64,000 bases of DNA from Acidobacteria bacterium Ga0074141 (GCA_001464665.1 LNDP01000023.1:780157-844156); one strand, 5' to 3'. Counted from the first letter of the stretch, positions 16,443 to 29,310 are shown. Numbers and translations: made by a program. Notes: generated from the letters alone by a model not told the origin.

Positions 16443-16459
16443 GAAGCCGTTCCGCTTTT
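16425..16459 (+). terminator. Intrinsic terminator that encloses the stop codon
   Basis: AACGGCTTCC (16425-16434) pairs perfectly with GGAAGCCGTT (16442-16451), followed by CCGCTTTTT. The TAG stop (16440-16442) is in the loop edge. It probably also serves the convergent glyA transcript. Confidence 0.85.
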
Positions 16460-16480
16460 TACGCTTCTTATTTTTTTCCC

Positions 16481-17779
<1,299 letters not shown>

Positions 17780-18058
17780 TCGTTCTCACTCAATATTCGC
17801 TGGATGTTAATGAGAGTTAGCTCAAGCGCCATTCTAGCAGAAAAACCCTGTTGAAGGCCTTTCGCCCCCTCGCGTCACGGCTATTTTTTCCCGCGATAGC
17901 AAACCCTTTTGGAGATAAGAGTATCGATGCGGCGCGGGCGTCAGATTCGCGTCTTGATCTACTTCAAAGCCTTCATGCTTGAATCCGAACCTCTGGGCAA
18001 ATCGAAACTGTAAATTAGTTCATTAAATAACTTTGCAGATCAAACATTACATTAATTT

Positions 18059-18244
18059 ATGAAACTCGAAAAACCAGATCTTTTTATTCTTGTCGCGGCA
18101 TTTTTGTCATTTCTCTTTTCGGTGTCGCTTTGGTTCGGCTTGCTGGGCGAGGGAAATCGCGACACTGCCATTTTTGTCGGCCTTTGGGTCCCGTCAATTC
18201 TCTCACTTGGGCTATACGGAACAACGACGCGTAGGAGAATATGA
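18059..18244 (+). CDS. Small two-helix membrane protein
   Basis: The 61-residue product has two hydrophobic segments (LFILVAAFLSFLFSVSLWFG and AIFVGLWVPSILSLGLYG) joined by a short polar turn, with a basic C-terminus (TTTRRRI). It overlaps a second tiny membrane gene by four bases. It has no recognised family; two-protein membrane units of this size sometimes support larger complexes, but nothing here shows which. Confidence 0.6.
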   Translation: MKLEKPDLFILVAAFLSFLFSVSLWFGLLGEGNRDTAIFVGLWVPSILSLGLYGTTTRRRI

Positions 18245-18375
18245 ATAGCCTAAACGTTATAGTATTTTGCGTCGGTCTGCTCGTCAGTGCGATCGTCGTC
18301 TATGGAATTTTCATCCAGGTAGTGGCCGAGATGTACAAGGCCCGCAGCGGTGATAACCAAGACGATTTGGATTGA
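18241..18375 (+). CDS. Tiny 44-residue membrane protein
   Basis: The frame begins ATGA over the previous stop and encodes MNSLNVIVFCVGLLVSAIVV followed by a polar tail (KARSGDNQDDLD). It has one transmembrane helix and an acidic cytoplasmic end. The four-base overlap with the upstream gene and the classic helix-tail layout support it despite its size. Confidence 0.5.
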   Translation: MNSLNVIVFCVGLLVSAIVVYGIFIQVVAEMYKARSGDNQDDLD

Positions 18376-18396
18376 GGATCAGGAACTACGAAAGCG

Positions 18397-20806
<2,410 letters not shown>

Positions 20807-20835
20807 ACTTGTATTAGGTTCGCCTGCTCTAAGAA

Positions 20836-21195
20836 CTACCCCATCGCTTTCAAAGCAGCCTTACATATTGCCATCGGGAGTGTGTCTGCTTCGACCCACT
20901 CTTTCCACTCCCCGATCTCGAAGCAAGTACTGACGCGCCATCCAGATGACTCACCGTCGCTCCAGTGCTCCATATGAATATCTTCGTGCGGCAGAATAGA
21001 AAGAAGCTTTTCCAATACCATCCAAGCAGCCCTAATATCCGCCGAATACGCAGGACATGGCTCGAAAGCTATTGGATCCTTAGCCCACGGTCGGTAGTAT
21101 CCCCCGAACGTGGGATGAAGTTCAAACTTTTCACCAAAGACGTCTTCAGCAATTCGAGCGTCGAACGCAGTGTTCTTGGTTTCTCTATCTCCCAT
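20836..21195 (-). CDS. Hypothetical protein with a phage ABA-sandwich-like domain
   Basis: This 119-residue protein carries the pattern CPAYSADIRAAWMVLEKLLS, W-rich strands (SSGWRVSTCFEIGEWKEWVE) and ends with TLPMAICKAALKAMG. This layout matches the 'phage ABA sandwich' family seen in prophages and in genomes as single genes: a YSTDI..AW..VEKL start and an A..LAICRAALKA end. No other phage gene is nearby, so it may be a solitary remnant. Confidence 0.6.
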   Translation of the reverse strand: MGDRETKNTAFDARIAEDVFGEKFELHPTFGGYYRPWAKDPIAFEPCPAYSADIRAAWMVLEKLLSILPHEDIHMEHWSDGESSGWRVSTCFEIGEWKEWVEADTLPMAICKAALKAMG

Positions 21196-21240
21196 GACGC
21201 AAAATAAACAGGTACGGGGCTGTTTTCAACGTTGTCGTAC

Positions 21241-21999
21241 TCATGCATTGTCCCTTTGATAAAGGAGATACTGCGGAGCGTTTTCATCGCGCACAAATCC
21301 GGCACCGACGAGGCCGGCGGCGAAGGCTTCGGTGAATTCAGCTTTTAGTCGTTCCTGTTCTTGAAGTGCGGCTTCGGGGTCGGCCGCTACTAGCGAGGAC
21401 CAATCGGCGGGAGCGGCGATCCGGCGAAGCGGTTCGCGGGTTTCGGTAAAGCTCTCGCCGCGGCCAAGTGCGGCAACCTTTTCGCTCTCAAGATGCCATT
21501 CGGCGAAGAGCCGGTCGCTGGCCAGCCCGATCTGCTTGCCGCCGGTCCCGGCTGTCGCGTAATCGACGCCGTAAAAATTCGGCTGATATTCGGTCACGAT
21601 CGCTCCGAGCTTTTCGAGGTTGAAATAGGCGTTGCGGGCCTTCCAGGGCTCAAACGTCCATTTAACATACTTGACGCCAAGCTCAAGCGACCGCGTCCGC
21701 TGTGCCCATTTCAACTTGCGGCCGATGCCGAAGCTCTGATGCGTCGCCTTCACCGCCGTCATGTGCGAGTAAAACGCCTTCTCGCCGCGCAAGAAGGCCG
21801 GCACGCTGAGCACAAATCCGACGAGCATTTCGCCATCATAGGCGCCGAGAATGAACCCGCCGGCGTTCTTTGTCACGACAAAATGGCGAACCGGCGAGAT
21901 CTCGATCTCGGGCAACTGAAAGACCTCGCGTTGGAGGTCAACGCAGTCGGCAAGTTCCTCAAGCGAGGTGCATTCGCGGATAGTTATCTCTTGATTCAT
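21241..21999 (-). CDS. GNAT-fold protein of the COG3375 type
   Basis: The 252-residue product starts MNQEITIRECTSLEELADCV. It has a GNAT acyl-CoA site in TAVKATHQSFGIGRKLKWAQ (about residues 80-99). This is followed by KWTFEPWKARNAYFNLEKLGAI and YGVDYATAGTGGKQIGLASDRL, hallmarks of COG3375 proteins. An open frame extends 258 bases upstream but covers the divergent promoter region, so the start at ATG 21999 is preferred. The substrate is unknown; relatives occur next to menaquinone or amino-acid racemase genes in other bacteria. Confidence 0.8.
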   Translation of the reverse strand: MNQEITIRECTSLEELADCVDLQREVFQLPEIEISPVRHFVVTKNAGGFILGAYDGEMLVGFVLSVPAFLRGEKAFYSHMTAVKATHQSFGIGRKLKWAQRTRSLELGVKYVKWTFEPWKARNAYFNLEKLGAIVTEYQPNFYGVDYATAGTGGKQIGLASDRLFAEWHLESEKVAALGRGESFTETREPLRRIAAPADWSSLVAADPEAALQEQERLKAEFTEAFAAGLVGAGFVRDENAPQYLLYQRDNA

Positions 22000-22176
22000 T
22001 TCGTCCGGTTCGCGGGCAATTTCTAAACTTCGGATGTTCGCAGTTTCGCCGTTCGCGGTCAAGCCATTTGGCCGCAGCGGCGGCGGCAAATTTAATGTAC
22101 CTGCCGCCGATTTCTGATATAATCTTCCATTACCGGAAACCTTCCGGCATCCTCCCTCCTCGTTCTGCGAAACCCA

Positions 22177-23730
22177 ATGTCCCCGGAAAACGGCCTCGAG
22201 ATAAAAAGCACCATCGAAAAGCATCCGCTCGCGGAGCTGATCGTCGAAATACGTCAAAATAAGCTCGGCGGAAGCCTTCGGCTCGCCATGGGCGACAAGA
22301 AGACGATCATTTACTTCGACGACGGGCGCCTCATTTATGCGGTTTCAAACTCCCGCGAGCATCGGCTTTTCACACACCTGCTGAAGGAAAAGCTCATCGA
22401 ACAAAAGGAGCTTTCGCAGTTTCCGGATTTCGCAAAGGACCACGAATTTGCAGCCGCGCTCAAGGCCGCGGACCGGCTGAGCAAAGATCAACTCGCCGAG
22501 GCCGCCAAAGCGATCGTACGGCAGATCGTTCTCGACAGTCTCTCTTGGATCAAAGGCGATTTTACCTTCACACCGCTTGCCCGCGTCCGCGACGATCTTA
22601 AGCTTGAGGTCGAGATCGGCGATCTGCTGATGAACTATGGCCGCTGTTTCGACACTGCCTGGGTGATGAACCGATTTCGGAGTTTTGATGAGTCGTTCAC
22701 ACCGGTTCAGGCCGAAACAAGGTCGTCCGACAACTTTCGTGAGAATGAGTCGATCTTGCTGGTCGCCTTCGGAGAGCGGACAATGACGGCCGAGGCACTT
22801 CGGGCGGCGACGCGAATGCCCGAGTCCCTGCTTTTCTCCGGTCTCTACACGATCTGGCTTGGCGGATACGTCGAACGTGCAAACTGGAATCCGGCTTTCT
22901 CAGACCTTGACCTTAAAAATCTCTCGTCGGCGCAACTCCATCTGGTCAAAAAAGCGGAGGATGTTCAAACGGCCCGACCGGCAGATAAAGACGCGAATGC
23001 GGTCACCGAGGAAACGCCGGTGGAACCAGTCGAGCCCGCTGTGGACCTTCCCGTCGAAGAATACCTCGCCCGCTTTGAGAAATACGAAAGCCTTTACGAC
23101 CTTTTGGCGATAGACGAAAAGGCTCCGACCCGGGCCGTCCGCGAAGCGTATCTCGCGCTTGCCCGCAGCTTCCACCCCGACCGCTATCGGCGCGAGGATC
23201 CGGAACTCTTCAAGAAGATGCAGGCGGCATTTACCGAGCTTTCTTTTGCTCACGAGTCGCTTCGCGATGAACGGCTGCGGCGAAACTACGACCAAAAGCT
23301 TGAATCTGAGCGGGCAATGCGAAAACGCGTTGCCGAACGCGGCGGCGACGCAAACGAGAAGATGACGCAGGGCGAGGAATCGGGCCTGCAGAACTTTGAG
23401 GCCGCACTCCAATGCCTGACCGAAGGCGACCTTGCCGGAGCCGCAACGCACCTGGCCCGGGCTGTTCACTACAGCCCGCAGAATGCACTCTATCACGCCC
23501 ATTACGGAAAAGTGCTTGCTGAAAGTGCTCAGTTCAAGTTTAAAGCAGAGGGCGAGCTACAGACCGCCGTCCGGCTCGATGCAACAAACTGGAAGATCCG
23601 CGAGATGCTGATCGAGTTTTACACGGACTACGACATGGTCAAGCGGGCCGAAGGCGAAATAGGCCGGTTCCTCGAGCTTGTCCCGAACCACAAAGAAGCG
23701 TTGGCGGCTCTTGCTCGCATCAGGGCCTAA
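22177..23730 (+). CDS. DUF4388 (PATAN)-DnaJ-TPR multidomain protein
   Basis: The protein has 517 residues. The N-terminal part (LAELIVEIRQNKLGGSLRLA, TIIYFDDGRLIYAVSNSREH) is a PATAN/DUF4388 domain, typical of signalling proteins. A J domain follows at about 305-370 (YESLYDLLAIDEKAPTRAVR) with the HPD motif in RSFHPDRYRR. The C-terminus (about 405-515) has TPR-like repeats. The J domain should recruit a DnaK-type chaperone. A TG-A-TATAAT extended -10 lies about 60 bases upstream. It is followed at 56 bases by an HD-GYP-like gene, which suggests a joint signalling role. Confidence 0.88.
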   Translation: MSPENGLEIKSTIEKHPLAELIVEIRQNKLGGSLRLAMGDKKTIIYFDDGRLIYAVSNSREHRLFTHLLKEKLIEQKELSQFPDFAKDHEFAAALKAADRLSKDQLAEAAKAIVRQIVLDSLSWIKGDFTFTPLARVRDDLKLEVEIGDLLMNYGRCFDTAWVMNRFRSFDESFTPVQAETRSSDNFRENESILLVAFGERTMTAEALRAATRMPESLLFSGLYTIWLGGYVERANWNPAFSDLDLKNLSSAQLHLVKKAEDVQTARPADKDANAVTEETPVEPVEPAVDLPVEEYLARFEKYESLYDLLAIDEKAPTRAVREAYLALARSFHPDRYRREDPELFKKMQAAFTELSFAHESLRDERLRRNYDQKLESERAMRKRVAERGGDANEKMTQGEESGLQNFEAALQCLTEGDLAGAATHLARAVHYSPQNALYHAHYGKVLAESAQFKFKAEGELQTAVRLDATNWKIREMLIEFYTDYDMVKRAEGEIGRFLELVPNHKEALAALARIRA

Positions 23731-23785
23731 AAACTTCCCGTCCCGGCGGACTGCTGATATACTCAAGTTTTCGGCGGCTCGCACA

Positions 23786-24403
23786 ATGCAAACAGCAGAA
23801 CAGGAAAGCAGGCTCGAACAGAAGCTGATAGACCTCTCGACCGGGATCGACCGCTTCGAGGGCTATTCGCGTCCGCACGGACAACTTATCGCGTCGATCG
23901 CCGACCGCATCGGCACGCGGCTCGGAATGGCAGCTCATGACCGCTTCTACATGCAGCAGGCGGCGCTTGTCCACGACATAGGCGAGGCGACGATGGATCG
24001 CTCTTATATCGCGGAGCATCGTTCGCTGACCGAGGACGAACGATTCGACCTGCACCGGCATCCGGTCATCGGCGAACAGGAAGCGGCAAAGATCGGGCTC
24101 GCCCGCGGCGTGCAGTTGCTCGTCCGCTGGCACCATGAGTGGTGGAACGGCGGCGGCTATCCTGATGCCATTTCAGGCGAACAGATCCCGCTTGCCGCCC
24201 GCATACTGCGCACGGCAGATTCCTTCGCGGCAATGATGGAAACGCGGCCCGGAAGGCCGAATATGTCGCCCGATGCCGCACGCAAAGAGATCGCGGACCT
24301 CGCGGCGATCGAGTTTGACCCGACGATCGCAAAACTTATCCTCGAACCCGAACTCCTGCGTGACATCATCGAATGGCACGCGACCGCACAATTTCCTTCC
24401 TAG
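23786..24403 (+). CDS. HD-GYP-like domain protein (possible cyclic-di-GMP phosphodiesterase)
   Basis: The 205-residue product starts MQTAEQESRLEQKLIDLSTG. An upstream in-frame ATG lies inside the previous gene. It is a stand-alone HD domain: HD in ALVHDIGEATMDRS, H in LHRHPVIGEQEAAK, HH in WHHEWWNGGGYPDAISGEQI, and a D in ARILRTADSFAAMM. The GYP signature is kept, but the usual HDIGK is HDIGE and DGxGYP is GGGYP, so activity is uncertain. A TGATATACT extended -10 lies about 30 bases before the ATG, within the gap after the DnaJ-type gene. Confidence 0.85.
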   Translation: MQTAEQESRLEQKLIDLSTGIDRFEGYSRPHGQLIASIADRIGTRLGMAAHDRFYMQQAALVHDIGEATMDRSYIAEHRSLTEDERFDLHRHPVIGEQEAAKIGLARGVQLLVRWHHEWWNGGGYPDAISGEQIPLAARILRTADSFAAMMETRPGRPNMSPDAARKEIADLAAIEFDPTIAKLILEPELLRDIIEWHATAQFPS

Positions 24404-24438
24404 ACTTTTACCATTTCTCGGAAAACTTGTCGGTGAGA

Positions 24439-24467
24439 TTGAACATTTCTGAGAACGGGTGTATAAA
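24439..24467 (+). promoter_or_regulatory. Promoter of the ROK regulator gene
   Basis: TTGAAC (24439-24444), a 17-base spacer and TATAAA (24462-24467) form a good sigma70-like promoter with a start near 24474. The operator at 24479-24497 lies directly downstream, which implies autoregulation. Confidence 0.7.
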
Positions 24468-24478
24468 TATTTTCGTTT

Positions 24479-24497
24479 GTTTGTTTACACAACAAAC
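24479..24497. promoter_or_regulatory. ROK operator, copy 1
   Basis: The inverted repeat GTTTGTT-TACAC-AACAAAC is identical in both half-sites to the copy at 25779-25797. Only the five central bases differ. Confidence 0.75.
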
Positions 24498-24536
24498 TAT
24501 CAAGTCATATCTATAAGGATGTGACGAATTGCCTTA

Positions 24537-25733
24537 ATGAAGAAGATATACCTCGCAAAGGCCAAATCGCAGATCGCACGGCATAATACGATCCGCGATA
24601 TCAATAAGCAGATAGTGCTGAACTATGTCCGTGTGAAGTCGCCGATCTCTCGCGCCGACATCGCACGCGAGACCTCGCTGCAGCGTTCGACCGTTTCGGC
24701 GATCGTTGACGAGCTTCAGAGCGACGGTTTCATCGAAGAGATCGGAGCGGGCACATCGACCGGTGGCAGAAGGCCGACACTTCTGCAGCTCAAGACCGGT
24801 GTCCCGGTCGCGATCGGCGTTGACGTTACGCCGCGTTTGACCACTATCGCGCTTGCGGACCTCGGCGGAAACATCCTTGAGAAGAAGGTTTTCCCTACCT
24901 CGGGCGACCTGGGCTACATGAATGAACAGATCCTCGCCAATGTCGGGGCATTTACCGAGAAACACCGCAACGCGAACCTCGAGGTCGGGATAAGCATCCC
25001 CGGCATTGCCGATCCGGACAGCGGCACGATCGTCTATATTCCCTATTTTGGGTGGAACAACTGGGACATTGGCTCACAGATCGAACGCAAATTCGGGCTT
25101 CCGGTGACCATCGATAACGACGCGAACGCCGTCGCGATCGCTGAGCTGTGGTTTGGCGACGACAAGATTCGCCGCACCCGGAATTTCATGATGATCCTGG
25201 TCGCGGAGGGTATCGGTACCGGCATTGTTATCGATGGGCAGGTCTATCGCGGCGAATTTGGGGCAGCGGGCGAGTTTGGCCATATGTTCGTCGGCGAGAA
25301 CGCTCCGGTGCTTTGTTCTTGCGGCAGGCGTGACTGTTGGGAGGCTCATGCTTCGGAAAAGGCAATTGTCGCACGATATGCATCCGCTTTGGCAGGAGCG
25401 ACGAATCTGTCTATCGATATCGACCGCCTGATCGAACTGGCTCGCAATGGTGAGGCAAACGCCGTCGAAACACTTAAGGCAAGTGCCCGGTACCTCGGTA
25501 TCGGTATCTCGAATTTGATCGTCGGTTTTAGCCCGCAAGCCATCGTATTGAGCGGAAGAATAGTTCGTGCATGGGAGCTGATCCGAGATGAGCTTGATGT
25601 ACTCGCAGCCAGAAGCATAAGAAACGAGCTTGAATCGCCAGCGATCGTGCCTTCAGTTCTCGGCGACGAGCCGACTGTCCTCGGATCGGTCGGATTGGTA
25701 CTTGCTCGGAAGTTCGCTTCAGCGGCCGGGTGA
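24537..25733 (+). CDS. ROK-family transcriptional regulator of the starch locus
   Basis: The 398-residue protein has an N-terminal winged helix-turn-helix (VKSPISRADIARETSLQRST, ...VDELQSDGFIEEIG) and a ROK sugar-kinase-like domain. In that domain TIDNDANAVAIAELWFG marks the phosphate/sugar site, and CSCGRRDCWEAHAS is the zinc-binding motif of the family. ROK repressors such as NagC, XylR and Mlc release DNA on binding a sugar or phosphotransferase partner. Two matching operators, one before this gene and one before the receptor gene, indicate that it controls itself and the receptor. The likely inducer is a maltodextrin or glucose derivative, inferred from the neighbours. Confidence 0.93.
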   Translation: MKKIYLAKAKSQIARHNTIRDINKQIVLNYVRVKSPISRADIARETSLQRSTVSAIVDELQSDGFIEEIGAGTSTGGRRPTLLQLKTGVPVAIGVDVTPRLTTIALADLGGNILEKKVFPTSGDLGYMNEQILANVGAFTEKHRNANLEVGISIPGIADPDSGTIVYIPYFGWNNWDIGSQIERKFGLPVTIDNDANAVAIAELWFGDDKIRRTRNFMMILVAEGIGTGIVIDGQVYRGEFGAAGEFGHMFVGENAPVLCSCGRRDCWEAHASEKAIVARYASALAGATNLSIDIDRLIELARNGEANAVETLKASARYLGIGISNLIVGFSPQAIVLSGRIVRAWELIRDELDVLAARSIRNELESPAIVPSVLGDEPTVLGSVGLVLARKFASAAG

Positions 25734-25749
25734 TGTTGTGAATTCCCAC

Positions 25750-25778
25750 TTGACAGAAGGTTGATTAATTAATACTTT
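25750..25778 (+). promoter_or_regulatory. Promoter of the TonB-dependent receptor gene
   Basis: A consensus TTGACA (25750-25755), a 17-base spacer and TACTTT (25773-25778) predict a start near 25785. The operator overlaps the end of the -10 and the start site, the position for direct repression. Confidence 0.7.
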
Positions 25779-25799
25779 GTTTGTTTAGGAAACAAACAA
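25777..25799. promoter_or_regulatory. ROK operator, copy 2
   Basis: The half-sites TTGTTTGTT and AACAAACAA form a perfect inverted repeat around TAGGA. The core GTTTGTT-N5-AACAAAC is the same as in copy 1. Confidence 0.8.
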
Positions 25800-25910
25800 T
25801 CTCTTCCACAAACGATGCGGCGCACTAACAAGCTGCGTTTGTCCGAACTAAGAACCGCAGAGATCGCTGGCACCGATAACTGCAATTTTGAATTGAGGAA
25901 CACCTAGAAT

Positions 25911-28900
25911 ATGAAACACAAAATCTTTACTGGAACGCGACGATTCCTTTTTATGGCGTTCTCGGTTGCGGTTCTTGCTGTCGCGGGCTTTGCCCAGACC
26001 GAGACCGCGCGTATTTCGGGAACGGTAACAGATGCGGCCGGAGCAGCCGTCGCAGGGGCGACCGTCAAGGTTAGCGGCATAGGCACCGGACGTGAAGTTT
26101 CGGTGACGACGAACGGCGAAGGCTTTTACTCGTTGATCTCACTTCAGCCGGGCCGATATCAGATCGAGGTCTCGCAGGCGAGCTTCAAAATAACCCAGCA
26201 GGAAGTGACGCTATCGGTCGCACAGAATGCAACGGCGAATTTCACGCTCGAAGCAGGCGATGTAACCGAGACCGTAACGGTCACGCTTGATATCCCGCAG
26301 GTCGATACTGGAACTTCTGCCATCGGCGAGGTGATCAGTGGCCGCGAGGCCGTTGAACTTCCGCTTAACGGCCGCAACGTGCTCGAGCTCGCTCGGCTTA
26401 CGCCTGGCGTAACGCAGGGTGTACCGGCCGGCTTTGCCACGGGCGTCAGCGGCAACGCTGAGACCTACCGCGGACGAAACACTGGCGGTGCCGCTCTCTC
26501 GGTAAACGGCCAGCGGACGCAGGCGAACAACTTTTTGCTTGACGGCGTCGATAACAATGAATCGCTCGTCAACACCATCAACGTTTTCCCGTCGGCCGAG
26601 GCCGTTCAGGAATTTCGTGTGCAGACCAGTGTCGCAACGGCTGAATTCGGCCGCGGCGGCGGTGCGATCATCAACTCGGTCGTCAAATCAGGCCGCAACG
26701 ACTTTTACGGCAGTGCGTTTCTTTTCATTCGCAACGACAACCTGGACGCCCGCCCGACCTTTAACAACACTCGCAACGAATTTCGCCGCGGACAGTATGG
26801 CGGAACGCTCGGCGGCCCGATCTGGAAGGACAAGGTCTTCTTCTTTGGAAACTACGAAGGCCTTAGGCAGTTTCTGCCGCTCAATCAGGAAACGGCGACC
26901 GTCCCGACCGCATTGATGCGAACAGGAAACTTCTCAGAGTTGCTGGCAAATAACATTCAGTTGACAGACGTTCTTACCGGACTTCCGATCGCCGGAAACC
27001 GCGTCGATCAGCTTCCGGGCAGCCGTATGAACCCGGTCGCCCTGCGGTATTTGCAGGCTTTCCCGCTTCCGAACCGTCCGGGCATTTTCAGCAACTACGT
27101 AACGACCCGCAACGAGACGCTCGATCAGGATACATACGATATCCGCATCGATTCGAACCTGAACTCGAAGAACCAGATCTTTGGACGCTATAGCTACGGA
27201 ATGTTCGACCAAACGACGTCCTCGCGGCTTCCGGCTCTTCCGGCCGGCTTCGGTTCAGGAACTAACCCGATCCGCACGCGTGGTGCGGTTGTCGGACTTA
27301 ACACGGCGCTTTCGCCGTCGCTCTTTAACGAATTCCGCATTCAGGTCAACCGCATTCGTTACGGATACACGCCGCCGTTCTTTGATCAGACGATCTCAGC
27401 GGACCTCGGCATTCCGAACGCAAACCGAGATGAGAACCTCGGCGGCGGTGCTCTTATCGGCGGCTACAACGGCCAGCTCGAGTACACCGGCGACTTTGGA
27501 CCGTACCTCGTACCGCAGACGACCTACCAGATCGTCGACAGTATGAGCTACATCACCGGAAATCATACGTTCAAGTTTGGCGGAACGATCCTTCGCCGCG
27601 ACGTTGCCCTTTATCGTCCGAACCGCGGTAAGGGTTACTTTTTCCTTATCGGCAACAGCGACCCGACGCAGTGCGGCGGTGCTCCGGCGACCGGTTGGGA
27701 ACAGGCTGACCTTCTCATCGGCTTTGTCTGCAACTACCAGATCGGCCCGCCCTTTGGAACGGTCGGAACCCGCAACTGGGAAAATGCTTTCTTCATCCAG
27801 GACGACTGGCGTGTGACGAACAAGCTGACGCTCAACCTTGGCCTTCGGTATGAGTACTTTACCAACCCGACCGAGATGTACGGCCGGCAGGCAAACTTTG
27901 ACATCAATACCGGCCGCCTTGTCGTTGCCAGCGATTCGAACGATTCGCTGACGGAAACCGACACCAACAACTTCGGACCGCGGTTCGGCTTTGCCTACGA
28001 CCTCAAAGGCGACGGCAAGACGGTCATTCGCGGCGGCTACGGACTCTTTTATTTCCTTGACCGCGGCGGTATAGACAACCAGCTTGCTCAGAACCCGCCC
28101 TACAGCGGCTTCTCGCAGTTCAACTACGGCGACGGCGTTCGCATCACACTTTCGGGCCGGGCTCCGAACGGCTCGCTCGATTCACGGCTGGCAACGGGCC
28201 CACTTCCGATCGGTTCGGTCAATAGCGTCAACCTCAACAATCCGCAGAACGTCAGTGTGCTTGCATGGTTGCCCGACAACAAAACGTCGAACATCCACCA
28301 GTACAACTTCCAGGTCCAGCATCAGCTGACCAGCAACACGGCTCTCAGCGTCGGCTACGTCGGAACGACCGGCCGCAACATGATCCTTTATTACAATCTG
28401 AACGGCCGCATCGTTCAGGACGGCACGCAGGCTCCGTGTCCGCGTGCGTTGGTCAACGGGCTTTGTTATCCGTCGCTCAACGGCCCGGCCCGCGTCCGCG
28501 ACGACATCGGCAAGTCGCAGTACGACTCGCTCCAGATCCAGCTCGAACGCCGCTTTACCGATGGCTGGCAATACCGTGTTGCCTACACGCTTTCGGAGAC
28601 CAGAGACAACGGCGAAGGCGCGTTCGACTCGGTAGGTGATACGAATATCAACTTCATCGAGGGGTTCTCGCGGTCGAGGGTCGACTTCCCGCATGTTTTC
28701 TCGTTCGAATCGGTCTATGACCTTCCCTTCGGACGCGGCCGCAAATATGGCAGCGACATCCCGAAGGCTCTTGATGCGATCATCGGCGGATGGCAGGTCA
28801 ACGGCATCTACCGCCTCCAAAGCGGACAGCCGTTCGATGTTCGCCGCAATGGCGTTCTGGTCGACCTTGTCGGTGATCCATATACCGGTAACGACAACAT

Positions 28901-29204
28901 CTACCTGAACCGCGGTGCGTTTGCGGAAGCCCCGAATGGACGCTTCGGAACGCTCAAGCGAAATGGCCTTCGCGGCCCGGTCGCAAATCAGCTGAACATG
29001 GGCCTTACGAAAAACTTCACCTGGGGCGAACTGTTCAAGGTGCAGTTCCGTACGGAGTTTTTCAACCTGTTCAATACACCGCAGCTCACGCCGCCGAACA
29101 CGGACCTTGGCAACTCGGATCCGGTCTTCGGATTCGGTACGATCCGTTCGACCTACGGGTTCACGAATCGCCAGATCCAGTTCGGACTCAGGCTTGAGTT
29201 CTAA
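25911..29204 (+). CDS. TonB-dependent receptor with carboxypeptidase-regulatory-like domain (Oar-like)
   Basis: This is a 1097-residue outer-membrane receptor. Order: signal peptide (FSVAVLAVAGFAQTE); an Ig-like carboxypeptidase-regulatory domain (ISGTVTDAAGAAVAGATVKV, about 30-110); a plug region with AVELPLNGRNVLELARLTPG and NFLLDGVDNNESLVNTINVF; then a long beta-barrel ending GFTNRQIQFGLRLEF, with the aromatic C-terminal residue required for outer-membrane insertion. It is of the large Acidobacteria-type receptors. The promoter and operator immediately upstream tie it to the ROK regulator, and amylase genes follow. It therefore probably imports maltodextrins. No SusD-type partner gene is present. 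Confidence 0.93.
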   Translation: MKHKIFTGTRRFLFMAFSVAVLAVAGFAQTETARISGTVTDAAGAAVAGATVKVSGIGTGREVSVTTNGEGFYSLISLQPGRYQIEVSQASFKITQQEVTLSVAQNATANFTLEAGDVTETVTVTLDIPQVDTGTSAIGEVISGREAVELPLNGRNVLELARLTPGVTQGVPAGFATGVSGNAETYRGRNTGGAALSVNGQRTQANNFLLDGVDNNESLVNTINVFPSAEAVQEFRVQTSVATAEFGRGGGAIINSVVKSGRNDFYGSAFLFIRNDNLDARPTFNNTRNEFRRGQYGGTLGGPIWKDKVFFFGNYEGLRQFLPLNQETATVPTALMRTGNFSELLANNIQLTDVLTGLPIAGNRVDQLPGSRMNPVALRYLQAFPLPNRPGIFSNYVTTRNETLDQDTYDIRIDSNLNSKNQIFGRYSYGMFDQTTSSRLPALPAGFGSGTNPIRTRGAVVGLNTALSPSLFNEFRIQVNRIRYGYTPPFFDQTISADLGIPNANRDENLGGGALIGGYNGQLEYTGDFGPYLVPQTTYQIVDSMSYITGNHTFKFGGTILRRDVALYRPNRGKGYFFLIGNSDPTQCGGAPATGWEQADLLIGFVCNYQIGPPFGTVGTRNWENAFFIQDDWRVTNKLTLNLGLRYEYFTNPTEMYGRQANFDINTGRLVVASDSNDSLTETDTNNFGPRFGFAYDLKGDGKTVIRGGYGLFYFLDRGGIDNQLAQNPPYSGFSQFNYGDGVRITLSGRAPNGSLDSRLATGPLPIGSVNSVNLNNPQNVSVLAWLPDNKTSNIHQYNFQVQHQLTSNTALSVGYVGTTGRNMILYYNLNGRIVQDGTQAPCPRALVNGLCYPSLNGPARVRDDIGKSQYDSLQIQLERRFTDGWQYRVAYTLSETRDNGEGAFDSVGDTNINFIEGFSRSRVDFPHVFSFESVYDLPFGRGRKYGSDIPKALDAIIGGWQVNGIYRLQSGQPFDVRRNGVLVDLVGDPYTGNDNIYLNRGAFAEAPNGRFGTLKRNGLRGPVANQLNMGLTKNFTWGELFKVQFRTEFFNLFNTPQLTPPNTDLGNSDPVFGFGTIRSTYGFTNRQIQFGLRLEF

Positions 29205-29310
29205 AGCCCTGGCCCGGAGCGGAGGCTGACCAGCGGCTTTTCTCGGTTGCCCATCTCGGGACAAGCGAATCAAAGCCGAACCTCCGGGCCCGGAACAACT
29301 TTGTTCTTTC

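Noticed and set aside
21069-21305. 78-codon minus-strand frame overlapping the ABA-sandwich-like gene
   Set aside because: It overlaps the better-supported frame out of register and has no motif.
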